Source of the DNA: Colias croceus
Taxonomy: Eukaryota; Arthropoda; Insecta; Lepidoptera; Pieridae
NCBI RefSeq assembly: GCF_905220415.1
Contig: NC_059547.1
Coordinates: 6,150,501-6,214,500 of the forward strand
Direction of reading: 5' to 3'
DNA length: 64,000 nucleotides
Made by a program: the position numbers and the translations under genes. Every line of letters starts with the position of its first letter. The stretch's first letter is position 1. The notes beneath the pieces were generated by a model. That model was not told where the DNA came from and ran no database searches. It worked only from the letters and a program-made list of their open reading frames with translations. Positions 37,400 through 49,300 of this stretch are shown here, piece by piece.

Positions 37400-38530
37400 A
37401 AATTTATATTTAGAAAGCATTTGAATGCCATTTAACCAAAAATATCAAATTCATCAAAGCTTATAGTTATTGGGATGAATTTTAATAAAGGCACAATTAA
37501 GGTGTAACTCATTCTACAAAAGGTTTATACACTTCCGCGTCTACGAGTACCAGTCTGTTTAGACGGCAATGACACAGTAAGCGGCTAGTTCTCGGAACAA
37601 AACGATGACCTTCAAAGTAGCGCCAAGACTCAGAGTGAAGCACCTCTTTTATCTATGAATGAAATCTGTCGTTGCCAAGTGCATGGTTATATTTTTACCG
37701 AATTACTTTACGCAACATATTATGTGCAAAACATGGCTTTAATCACACGTATGACGTAAGGAAGCTTTTCGAATTTAATCTCTAACCTTTGGTACCGTTT
37801 CATTGAATTATGAATAATTTATGGACTAAGAAATAAGCTTGATTTACAATAGGTACTTAAATGACATTATATTGGTCCTACTCTACATTACATTGAAAAC
37901 TTACATAAATGCTAAAAATGCTTTTGAAACTTTTTCACATTTGGTTCTTAACTAAATCCTACCAATATAGTTTTTTTTTTATCAAACGTCATTTACTGTA
38001 CCAGGTGTTCCACATTCTAAACACATTGTACAGAGAATTTCAAACAAAACAAAAACCCACTAATCGCGCATTCATCAGGCATTCATACATATACGTTATG
38101 TAATGAATGGTACCGGTTTTACTACTGTAGTCATCAAGTGTTGCGCAATAATGTCAAACAAAGGGCCTGTGTTTGTGCCCCGCCCGAGCGAATTAAATGG
38201 ATCTGTGCATCACTAACCATTACATACTGTTCTGATTTAATTTATGGTACCTACAGATGTTCATATTATGTATACAGAGTTTAAGTTAATTGATGGAAAT
38301 CTATTTTGGTTTAGATACTACAGTCTAGTATGTCTTTAATTTCCTCGTATAAGGAAAATACGAAAAGGTTAATGATAATGTTGAATTCTGGATATTAATA
38401 TTAAATCGAAATTTTTACCTACTGATGTTGATTCAGTTTTAAAATAAATCATTACTTAGAAGAGGTGAGAGCTTTTCCTTGAATGATTACTAATTCAAAA
38501 GCTCTCCTTTATTTAAAGTATGAGTTATTT
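37400..38530. other. Intergenic or intronic, no gene seen
   Basis: AT-rich with short random open frames only. Confidence 0.4.
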
Positions 38531-38538
38531 ATTGTATA

Positions 38539-39015
38539 CTAGCTTCCGCCCGCGACTCCGTCCGCGCGGATGTCGGTCTTCGCGTGGATGGTTTATTTCT
38601 CCATTTTGAGTAGGTACCTCTGACAATAAAATCTTATAAATATCTATTGGACCCAATTCCCAAATACGGCTAGGCCTATAATAATACGCAACGTGTGTTC
38701 GCGGTTCTACGGAACAACGTCTATGGATAAAACTGAAAAATTAAGATTAATTTTTTTCTACGTATTTTTTCAGGATAAAAAGTATCCTATTTTACGCCCA
38801 GGATAATAAGGTATAATTATACCAAGTTTCATCGAAATCGAACCGCTAGTTTTCACGTGATGCCTTCACATACAGACAGACAGACAGACAGACAAAAATT
38901 TTTTTAATCACATATTTGGGTTTGGTATCGATCCAGTAACACTCCCTGCTATTTATTTTTTCAATATTTTCAATGTACAGAATTGACCCTTCTACAGATT
39001 TATTATATGTATAGA
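38539..39015 (-). mobile_element. Non-autonomous Helitron-like element, family 2, copy 2
   Basis: Inverse-oriented relative of 13400-13900: on the minus strand it starts TCTATACATATAATAAATCT and ends GCGGGCGGAAGCTAG, flanked by A and T. It has an internal CAGA microsatellite on the plus strand (38873-38894). Confidence 0.65.
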
Positions 39016-39019
39016 TTAC

Positions 39020-40676
39020 TTTCATTATTATGTTGTGTAATCACATTTCATACATACCCATATATATAACTTTTATATTATATTACGATATGTATTTGTA
39101 AAATGAGACTGTTTTTCCTGAATTATGTACCGGTAATGGGTTATAAAAGCTTGGGCGCGGGCTGCGGAAAATCTGTGCCACGGTAGCTATAAAGATGTTT
39201 GCCGTAACATTAGGGTTTTTGTTGTAAAATATAGGCCAGGTCAAGGTTAACACAATGGGACCAAAATATGTTTTATCATTCAATAATATAGGTCGAAAAT
39301 GTAAGAAACATGGTTCCTGAAACCTTTAAAGAAAGTCATAATAAGTCAAGTACCTTTTGTCCATTATAAATATTAGCCATTAATGTCTGGTAAACTTAAA
39401 GCTCAAAATATAAATAGGTAGGTATGCCATGTTAAAAAGATGTACGTTACGACGATATTTCATAATGCTTGTACTGTAATTAAGATAAGAGTACAATCAC
39501 AATTTGCGGCACATGTAGTTGGGGAGTTTTAAAACAGTTTTAAATCGTTCCAGATTGGGTAATCAGTAGGCATCGAAAATACATTATAATTTCGCAATAG
39601 TCATCCCGTATAATACACTCGTAGCGCATTCCTGTCCCGAATTAGAGCTTTTAGTCAATAATCGACGTCATTCCTCACAACTCTACTTATAGGTTGACCG
39701 ATGACCTGCTACAAAATGTATGTCTGTGTTATGAAACTATAAGTTTTACAAATACCTATGCGTATCTTCCTTGAAAACTTTTATTTTAAAAAAGAAGTTT
39801 TTATTTTTGGAAGGTACATGTTTCTTTTTAGGTATATCTAGTTTGATTTGTTAAATTTTAACTATGACGACTTCAATTAAGATTGATGCTAGTAACAATT
39901 AACATCGACCAAAACATAATTTAAATCAGTGATTAGAGAGTATAGATATACCTAATCGGCTAATCATGTCATCACTAATTATTAGCCATTCAAAGAGAAA
40001 GTTTGAATTAAAATGTGTGATTTAGATAGCTAACTTCTAGATCCGGTGTTTGAATATAAATTGTTTTTTTAGAGACGTGTCGCCCATAAAAACATTCCAT
40101 GTTCTTAATCACGTGTTAATCACTACTTTTATTATATGTTTCATTGGTATTTCTAATGACACACACTCCACTAACATTACAAATCCCATTAGGGAATATT
40201 TTATGATACATATTTGCCTTTTACGTAATATTAATTTTATAAGTAACATTGTTTTTACGTGAATAGTGTCACCTGAGTTATGACCACAGTTATGACGATT
40301 TCAAATCCTGATTATTCTATCCAATATTATTCTAATTGAATAAATATGTAGGTATTACTGTATATTTAAGATAATAAATAAAACGACGATATTCACGACG
40401 CAATAGTGAACTCTAGAGTCAGGACTTCCGATTCAATTCAATTTGAAAGGCTAATAGTTGAAAAAAGTTTTATTCACTTGCGAACTTCGCCAAAGTGTAA
40501 AAATATAAGATGATTTATTATAATTTATCAAATTAAATTATGTTAGACGTAGATATTGATTGAACTCTAGGTTCAAAAAAATATTGATCAATGTAAATCT
40601 CTACCATTTCTAACTCTACATTTTTTTCAACTCAACCATTTATATACAATCAATGTGAAATTACCAATCCTTTTTT
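39020..40676. other. Upstream of tetraspan gene, no gene seen
   Basis: AT-rich. No gene, repeat or RNA is supported. It ends at the acceptor-like TTTTCAG (40677-40683) that would open the exon carrying the tetraspan start codon. Confidence 0.4.
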
Positions 40677-40749
40677 CTTTTCAGAAACCATGATACGGTA
40701 AAGCAAGCTAACGAGTTAATGATATTTTAAAAGAAATAAAAGAAACAAG

Positions 40750-43094
40750 ATGAAGCGCTTACAAAGATGTTGTTGCTGTGCCTCTACCCGCACCGGCACC
40801 CTAATAACGGCCACGTTGGGCATAATTCTATCAATCATTACGATCATCACAATATGGGTGGCCAACAAACACAATGTTTCCTACAGGACCTTCATATTCG
40901 CTGAGGACTTTGACAAAAAGCTCGCTGACATGGACAGTGAGTATCTAATCTATATATCTCTACCTAAATCTACGACACTTCGGAGTAGCTCAGTAAGATA
41001 TTTATAGATGAAAGAGTTTCCCGTTTCCGTGAGAACGTTTTCTTAAATTAGATTTCAAAATAAATCATACGTAGGTATAGGAATAATATGTAGTTTTAAA
41101 AGTTTATACTGTAATCAATTATTTCATGTTCCTGTTCCTAATTCCTAATCCCATAGTCAAAATACATACTTAACATTATTTTAGAATAAGTATCTAATTT
41201 ATGATGAAATTTTCATCCTTCTACAAAGCTATTCATATTTATTGTGTACCTTGTTAAAGTAATAATTAATAGGTACACACCAAGCCAAAAAACCATATCC
41301 ATAAACTCAGCCAAGCCATAGAGAGAAATTTGTTTGATTTTAGTTAAAATATGTTCCTTCATTCCCACGGTATAAGGGAATCTAGTGCGCGGGTGTGGGA
41401 ATAAAGATGCCTAATCTAATATTTATGTTCATTTCAGTTCCAAGAATTATACTCACTGTCAACCTGTGCTTTACGATCCTTATATGTGGACTTCTCATAG
41501 TAGCAGTTCTAAAGGTAATTATGCTTAATCAATAAATTTAGTTTTTATAATGATTTATTGAATTATATTTATGTAAGTATCATACTAAATATTAATTTTT
41601 GTTCACTCGGTGTGAAGACATCGTACTCGGTAAGATTTTGATGTATTGGCACATATAATTGTAGTACGTACACTTTATCTCACGTAATTTAGATGATTGT
41701 ATTTGCATGTAATTTAGATAAAGTGTAATATCCCTCTTTTTGATTGAGCGATGTGCATAGTGGATGTTTAAGTTAAAATAAAATTACCTATATTATAATA
41801 ACTCATATTTTATTCGTCACCATTTCTCATCACATCGTTAGTGAAATCTTCAAATTTCATAGACTTGATTGGATGAAAATGTGCATTCTTGGTATTTATT
41901 GCAATGTTTTGCATGCACTATCATGCATGCCGATAGCGCACCAATAAGGTATTTTAACAGACTACCAAAAATAAATATTCTAAAATTACAGAGACGGTCC
42001 TGGTTAATGCTGCCATGGGTAGTGCTGGGTATAGTTCTGGCAATTGGTCTGTTGATCAGTGTTCTTCACACCTCAATCACATACTATCTGGATGAACAGG
42101 ATCACGCCATTCTCGCTACGTGTATATTAATCGGTGGACTTATCTATTTATGTAAGTATTTACGAAAAAAAGAACCGACTTGGCTCTACCATTTCATATG
42201 ATTGTTTCCTTGTAAACAGTACTTAATTATTAAGTTTTAATTACTACTGTTTACAAGGAAATATTTTGAGAAAATGTATTGAAAATATTCATAATAAATT
42301 CGTAAACTGCTTTGTCTCTTATTGAACAAGGTTATCAATCTATACAGTATACATATAATAAATCTGTAGAAGGGTCAATTCTGTACATTGAAAATATTGA
42401 AAAAATAACTAGCAGGGGGTGTTACTGGATCGATACCAAACCCAAATATGTGATTAAAAAAATTTTTGTCTGTCTGTCTGTCTGTATGTGAAGACATCAC
42501 GTGAAAACTACCGGTTCGATTTCGATGAAACTTGGTATAATTATACCTTATTATCCTGGGCGTAAAATAGAATACTTTTTATCCTGGAAAAATACGTACT
42601 TAGAAAAAAAAATAATCTCAATTTTTCAGTTATCCATAGACGTTGTTCTGTAGTAGGTACCGCGAACACACGTTGCGTATTATTATAGACCTAGCCGTAT
42701 TTGGGTCCAATAGATATTTATATTTTATAAGATGTCATTGTCCGAGTTACTCAAATTGGAGAAATAAACCATCCACGCAAAGACCGACATTCGCGCGGAC
42801 GGAGTCGCGGGCGGAAGCTAGTTTTTAATATAAATTGTACGCGCCTGTACAAAATATGTTGCAAACTTAATGTTATAACATTATTGCTATTCCGCATTCA
42901 TTACGAACTTGGATTCCTATCAACACCTCTAGATTACTTGCAATCAAAATAAGTAAGACTAAAATTATAACAATATTTTACTTTCATTTTTAGGTATTTA
43001 CCTCTACCTATGGGCAGTGGTCTTCAGTCATTACTTGGACGTCCGCGACGAAGAAGAGCGTGGTAGATACCGCAAGGCTCCCTACAAACGATAG
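40750..43094 (+). CDS. Four-transmembrane protein (insect tetraspan, DUF4728/Pasiflora-like)
   Basis: Four coding exons: 40750-40936, 41438-41514, 41992-42151, 42994-43094; 174 residues. The N-terminus MKRLQRCCCCASTRTGTLIT is a Cys-rich cytoplasmic head followed by TM1 (ATLGIILSIITIITIWVA). TM2 is ILTVNLCFTILICGLLIVAV, TM3 is WLMLPWVVLGIVLAIGLLIS, TM4 starts in exon 3 (ILATCILIGGLIYL) and continues into exon 4. The C-terminus is short and charged (DVRDEEERGRYRKAPYKR). The Cys cluster before TM1 and the LPW before TM3 fit the insect four-TM family that includes Pasiflora/Fire exit, some of whose members build septate junctions. The specific role is not known. A spliced 5' UTR is likely, because an acceptor sits 66 bp upstream. 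AATAAA signals lie at about 43540 and 43626. Confidence 0.75.
42339..42821 (+). mobile_element. Non-autonomous Helitron-like element, family 2, copy 3
   Basis: Starts TCTATACAGTATACATATAA after A, with a small internal duplication relative to other copies, and ends GCGGGCGGAAGCTAG before T. It lies inside the third intron of the tetraspan gene, same orientation, with a short GTCT run. Confidence 0.65.
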
Positions 43095-43099
43095 ACTAA

Positions 43100-44605
43100 A
43101 TACTACTCATCATTTTTTATCCAGTCAAATTTAATTTAAGTAAAGACTAATTTATAATTATATAGGAGATATATTATTACAATTGCCTGCTAATAAGTCA
43201 TGTGAAATTTTGTTGTTTTAATGGATTTATAAAAAGATAATAATTAGAGTTTTACTAATTATTAATTAAGTTGAATGAGAGAAAAGAACACTGCAGAATT
43301 ATCAGAGGATAATATAAAATCCTAATCACGCACCAAAAACTGTTTTACAATGTAATAGAGTTTATTTTTGTATAAAACTGCTAATATATGCCACAAATGT
43401 TGAATATTTAAAGATGTTTATTCTTTATAAGAAAAACTGTATATTGAAATGAAGTTCTCTGACAGCTAAATACCAAGTGCCTTAACTTTAAAGTTACCGC
43501 ATAAAATATTTTACAATTTTGTTACAATGTACTGATATAAATAAAACAACTAATTTAATATAATGTACATGTTATATTATAATCTAAATGATCTGTTGAA
43601 CGATGCATTTTAAATGTGTGAATGAATAAATATTATTTATTTTTTATGTTTTGTTTTTTTGTTATTGGTTTTTAAATCCCCACCTACATATTTTTATTAT
43701 AAAATTTTATATTAATTAAAGTTCGGTCAATCTAGACAATCCAAGTTACAAAAAATCCAGTCAACTTAAAATTGTATCAATACTCAAGTAAAAAAAATAC
43801 AAACGATACCTACTTCAAAGTTGCGATATTTTCACAATTTCCATCCAAACGGTAGATAATTAATTACCTAGCTGTAGCCCAAAGATCATTAAAATTTACT
43901 CTTACGAGCTACGTTACTACTACTACGTAATACGTTGCTCATAGTAGGCAAGTAAATTTATTATTTATTTATTTAATCTTGACATACAAGACTTCGATTA
44001 AATAATGTTTATCCCTTAGGCCTTAGGGAGCTCTGATGCAACGTACTTGTAGGTAGACGTATACATTTTTTCTTTTTTAGTAGATATTACTGCATGAGTA
44101 CTCAATATGTGAGTTGATAGATCTAGCTTAAATAAAAAAAAATACAAATATAGGTATCTACATATACAAAATATACCTATAGCAGGTTTGAGGCACGCCG
44201 GAAATATTTAGTATTCTTCGTTCACATAGCTCTGTCTTGAGTATCAAGGCCAGTTCCATAAGAAACCGCTTCAATTTGTAAAAATATCTCAAAACAAGTA
44301 AAATATGACATAGATATTCTTATCACTCGTAAGTCGTGCAAGTTGTTTTTATCTTTGGAAGATTCTGTAACAATTTGTTATCTTAGTTTATGCGAGAATA
44401 CAATTGTAATTCGTTACCATAACCCTGTTTATATGTCAAAGGTCTGAATTTTACGATCGCTATAAAAATAATATTATTAAAGTATTTTTTTATGTAGAGT
44501 GTACATGACATTCTTCCCATATACCTACAGCGCAATAGTACACCTATTCTCTCGATAAGAAAGTACTGTTAACTGAGTATCATTCTAGTTTGAAGCAAGA
44601 TTACA
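43100..44605. other. 3' UTR of tetraspan gene and upstream of first SDR gene
   Basis: Contains the 3' UTR and polyadenylation signals (to about 43650), then AT-rich intergenic DNA and the presumed promoter of the SDR gene at 44611. No additional gene is seen. Confidence 0.45.
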
Positions 44606-44610
44606 CGTCT

Positions 44611-46284
44611 ATGATGGAAATTTCATTTAAAGGAAAAAGAGTGCTTGTTACCGGTGCTGGTCAAGGTGAGTCAATTACTTTTCATACAATATCGCGCTTA
44701 AATATCAAAGTTTTTAGAAGTATCTCTCTACATTTTTTCTGTTGCTATATCCATAAAAACACTGATTGTTAAGTTCTTTAGTCAATGTCACACTATCGCA
44801 ATTGCTGCTAAATATAGTTGGTAGGTACCTAATTACTTAGTTGCTTTTTTTTACAAATTGCAATGTATTTAATATTATTCTTAACAGAATAATATATTTA
44901 AAAGATATGATATACCTACGTTGCCTTTAATATGTACTTAATAAATCTCATATATTTAAGGAATCGGCCGCGGTATTGCTATTGAATTATGGCGAGCTGG
45001 AGCCAAAGTGGTAGCTTTATCAAGAACAAGATCTCATTTGGAGAGTCTGCAGAACGAGTACCCTTCCATAGACATAGTGGACGTCGATGTAGCTGACTGG
45101 AACAAAACTCGTGAAGTGGTTGAATCTCTTGGCCATTTCGATGCGTTGGTTAATAACGCAGCTATGGCTATTTGTGAACCCTTCTTGGAATGCACGCCTG
45201 ATGCCTTCGATAAGTATGTTTTACTACTTTAATTGCAAACTTCTTGAGATGGATTCTACAATTTCTGGATAATAATATAACATAACTAATTGAATCATTG
45301 GCTTATTAATTATTATTATTCCTGAATTGAAATATCTATAAATAGAGCGTGTGTAAAACACAGATGACATAATCATATAGAAGTTGACTCTTTTCCAACG
45401 ACGTCATCTCTTTTTAAATACTTATAAAATTTAATAAGTCGTTTGATTAAAACACCCCATATCAATGGAGTAAAGTCACTATCAAAAACTTAATATTTTT
45501 TTCAGAATGACAAGCATTAATGTGAAATCCATTATTAACATAAGCCAAGTTGTGGCCAAAAAGATGATAAGCAGCAAAACAAAAGGAGCAATCGTCAATA
45601 TTTCTTCGCAAGCTTCTAAGGTGACACATATTATGTTTGCAATAAGCAGAAACCAGAAAAAGCAAATTAAAAAAAACATTTTTGTAGTAAATTATACGGG
45701 ACCATTAGTATCTAGTAAATTATACTTTTTCAGGCGGCACTAAAAGATCACACTATATATTCAGCATCAAAAGCAGCTTTGGATGCAATCACTCGCTCTA
45801 TGGCCCTAGAACTAGGACCTTACGGTATCAGGACAAATGCCGTTAACCCAACCGTGATCATGACGGCTATGGCCAAGGTTGGCTGGTCAGACCCCGAGAA
45901 AGCTCATGGAATGCTTTCGAAAATACCTCTGGGAAGGTAAGTACATAATATTAAGTACATGATATTTGATGATGATAGATGATATTTGATTGATTAAGAG
46001 GTAATAGAAAAATAATTTCAATAATATAATATGTTCAATGCAAGCTCTCTTATTAATTTATTATGAGTTTCAAAATTACCATTTGACAAAATTTCACAGT
46101 TTCAACAATACTAGTTCATTCCACCATTGACCATTTTATAAATAAAAAACACATTTTTTAAAATATTTTCAGATTTGGTGAAGTCTCTGAAGTATCTGAT
46201 GCAGTACTCTATCTTCTAAGCGATAAGGCTAGTATGATCAACGGAGTCGAATTGCCTATCGATGGTGGATTCTTGGCTACGTGA
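44611..46284 (+). CDS. L-xylulose reductase-like SDR, copy 1
   Basis: A classical short-chain dehydrogenase of the dicarbonyl/L-xylulose reductase type: NADPH-dependent reduction of L-xylulose to xylitol and of small dicarbonyls in the cytosol. Exons 44611-44665, 44961-45213, 45506-45620, 45734-45936, 46173-46284; 245 residues from the first of two adjacent ATGs (244 from the second, equal to the usual length). The cofactor motif TGAGQGIG is at residues 14-21, NNAA at 83-86, and the catalytic set is Asn108, Ser137, Tyr150, Lys154 (YSASK). VNPTVIMTAM and GWSDPEK are hallmarks of this subfamily. The C-terminus PIDGGFLAT fits the substrate-closing tail. It has the same exon phases as the copies at 53033 and 55974, showing tandem duplication. 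Its stop is 97 bp from the stop of the convergent DUF4735-like gene. Confidence 0.92.
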
Positions 46285-46381
46285 ATATAAAATCAATGAA
46301 ATTTATATAAAGAGCAAGGGCTATTGACTATATCAATATATTATTTTCTTATTAAATTTTTAAGCATTATTTTGAATTTTA

Positions 46382-49300
46382 TTAAATTAAATACGCCACG
46401 TAGCGAATCGCATGAGCTAATACTATAGTCAACAAAGTCATTGGGTGAGTATGGCAATCGCTTAACAATAATCTTTTTAACATCTTTGTATACTTTTTCT
46501 TTGTTCTGGAATTATTTGTAGCTGATTTATAAATTCTAGTTCGATTTATATCGAAGTTGCGGTCCTCTTGCATGCAGCCTTTTTCATCTACCCAACTTGC
46601 AGCCTTCTTAAACCAGTGGAGACGGTGAAATTCTTTGTATCCCAATAGTGCACATAGGGCAACTGTAATCAATAAAATAGATAAATAATCAGTATTTAAA
46701 AAAAAATCTCCGATTTTTGATAGATATTTTTATGAAATTGTGTAATATAGACTGCAATTCCCTACATTAAACATCATTTTACAATATTATGTTTCTCGTT
46801 ATTCTTATCATCATTTCAATTATCAAAATAGTATATATTTTATTATATAGTTAGGTATTTTGACTAGTAGCTGTAATAATACAAATATGGAAAAATATAA
46901 TTTACCATGTTCTAAAAACATATCTCTAGCGAAGTACCCGCGTCGTGCCAAATAAACCGATTCCCGATACATAAAGGCACACAAAGTATCAAGAGTTTCC
47001 TCGTCTTCATTAGCCGATTGCAAGTAACAACGACGCACGAATCTTCGAAATACCATATTTAGTAATCTGTGCAAATTCAAGAAATATACGAATAAAACCT
47101 TATTTATTAAAGAATAAAACGTAGACGTTACCTTTGGGCTTTGTTTTAGCGGTTTTAGCTGAGATTAGCGGAGATATTTGAAGATCAAAAAGATTGTATA
47201 GATGACGTGTTAGGCCGCGTTTCCACCTGCAAGAAAACTTCCGCGAGAAATTCTTGCAGTTGGACAGGCGGCCTTAGGCTACGTAGGTTTCAAATATCGC
47301 TTAATGGCAGTTATCATTTTGTTATCCGGGTACGGCGATATTATCATAAAAAATAATAACATTAAGTTTAATTTATAAATTTGCTAAAAGTGCTAAATTT
47401 CATACTGACAAAAATTGTAAGTAGGTACCTAAGTAGGTAATATCTGTCCTGAATTGCATCTTTTAAAAGTTACCACCGAAAGATTCATCTACGATCATAA
47501 CATTAGATAAACTTACCTATGGCTAAGGGAATACCCAATTGAGGGTTTCGATAAAAGGCAAGTTTTACAGTAGTCATCAGGTCGACACGGTTGAAGCTGG
47601 TTCATGTTTAGTGGCTCAGGTGTTTCCATTATACGCGATAAACAAATATCTTAAAACAAGTAAACTTTAAAGAATATACCACACTATTTGCAGTCGACTA
47701 ATGCCCGGTTCCTATATTTGAAAAACGATCCGTTTTAGTTACGAATAGTAGTATAATTAACCAAGCGTAAGCGAAAATCGTTCCTATAAAAAACGTCTCG
47801 TCAAGCAACTTACCGACGGCTTCCTACTGACGGATGGGAGGGTTGCTATTAACGAACGGTAAGCATATTGTATGGAGAAGACAGTTTATCGCGTTCCTAT
47901 AAATATTTTTAATGTCATTATGCTGTCAAAGTTACTATTCGTATAGCATTTTGTTTACCCGTCGATTTCGGGCGGTTAAATTCTTACTATTTCATTGTTT
48001 CCGCTTCAATATCGAAATGTGGAGTTCAGATAGTGATAGAGAAGTGTTTAATATTATATCGAATTTCGGAAGAAGATAGTGTGCGTGAAAGAGTATATAT
48101 TATAGAGAAGGAGTGGATTTTTTTGCGACCCTGGATTCTCACGAATTTCAATTGAGATTTCGACTTGATAAAGAATCTGTTGAACACTTACTTCTTGAAA
48201 TTTATCCAGACGTACGAATAAAAGGAGCCAGGTTAGTTTAATGGAGGCATTAATATTATACCAAACACGTCTAACCTATGTAATAACATACCTAATTTAT
48301 GTTGTCATTTCAGGAATCATGGGGTATCTCCATAACATCAATTACAGTTGACGCTGAGGTTCTATGCTTTAGGCACAATATCGATATCAGTGGCAGACCT
48401 ATTTCCCTTGGTCACGGCATCACGCGTGAACGGGTGGACCGATTTCGATAATTATTTTTTTATAATATTCCTTGAAGTACGAGGATGGTTATTATGGAAA
48501 GAAAACATAAACATGTACCAAGGGCGAAGCCGGGGCGGACCACTAGTATATATATATATATATATATATGTCTATGTTTGCAATGTAGAAATCAATTTTT
48601 TAAACATTGTATTGTAAATAATAAAAAATAAATAAAAGTACATAATAAAATGGAATAAAAGTTTTATTTCTTTATAACTATGTTTAATTTTACATAGTAA
48701 TATGTAACTACATAATATATGCCAAAGAGCTGTCCTGTGATTCTTACGCGACAACCCTCCATCGATTATCATCTTCTATATTATATTCCTTAACGCTGTA
48801 ATAGGCTCTCTGAACTAAATACATTTTTTACATAAGATTTACATTTAGCACTAACAAATTCTTTTTCTACCGTGTGTCTAGATATATTGCTTAATAATAT
48901 ACAAAAATTAATTAGTTATTGTGTGTTCAGTATTTCAAGGGCGAAGCCGGAGTGGACCACTAGTATATTAATTATATGTATGTCTATGTTTGCAATGTAG
49001 AAATCAATTTTTTAAACATTGTATTGTAAATAATAAAAAATAAATAAAAGTACATAATAAAATGGAATAAAAGTTTTATTTCTTTATTACAGTTTAATTT
49101 TACATAGTAATATGTAACTACATAATATATGCCAAAGAACTGTCCTGTGATTCTTACACGACAACCCTCCATCGATTATCATCTTCTATATTATATTCCT
49201 TAACGCTGTAATAGGCTCTCTGAACTAAATAAATTTTTTACATAAGATTTACATTTAGCACTACCTATAACAAATTCTTTTTCTACCGTATGTCTAGATA

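Noticed and set aside
48572..49172. Paired 62-66-codon minus-strand open frames
   Set aside because: They are the same non-coding stretch repeated by the 410 bp tandem duplication.
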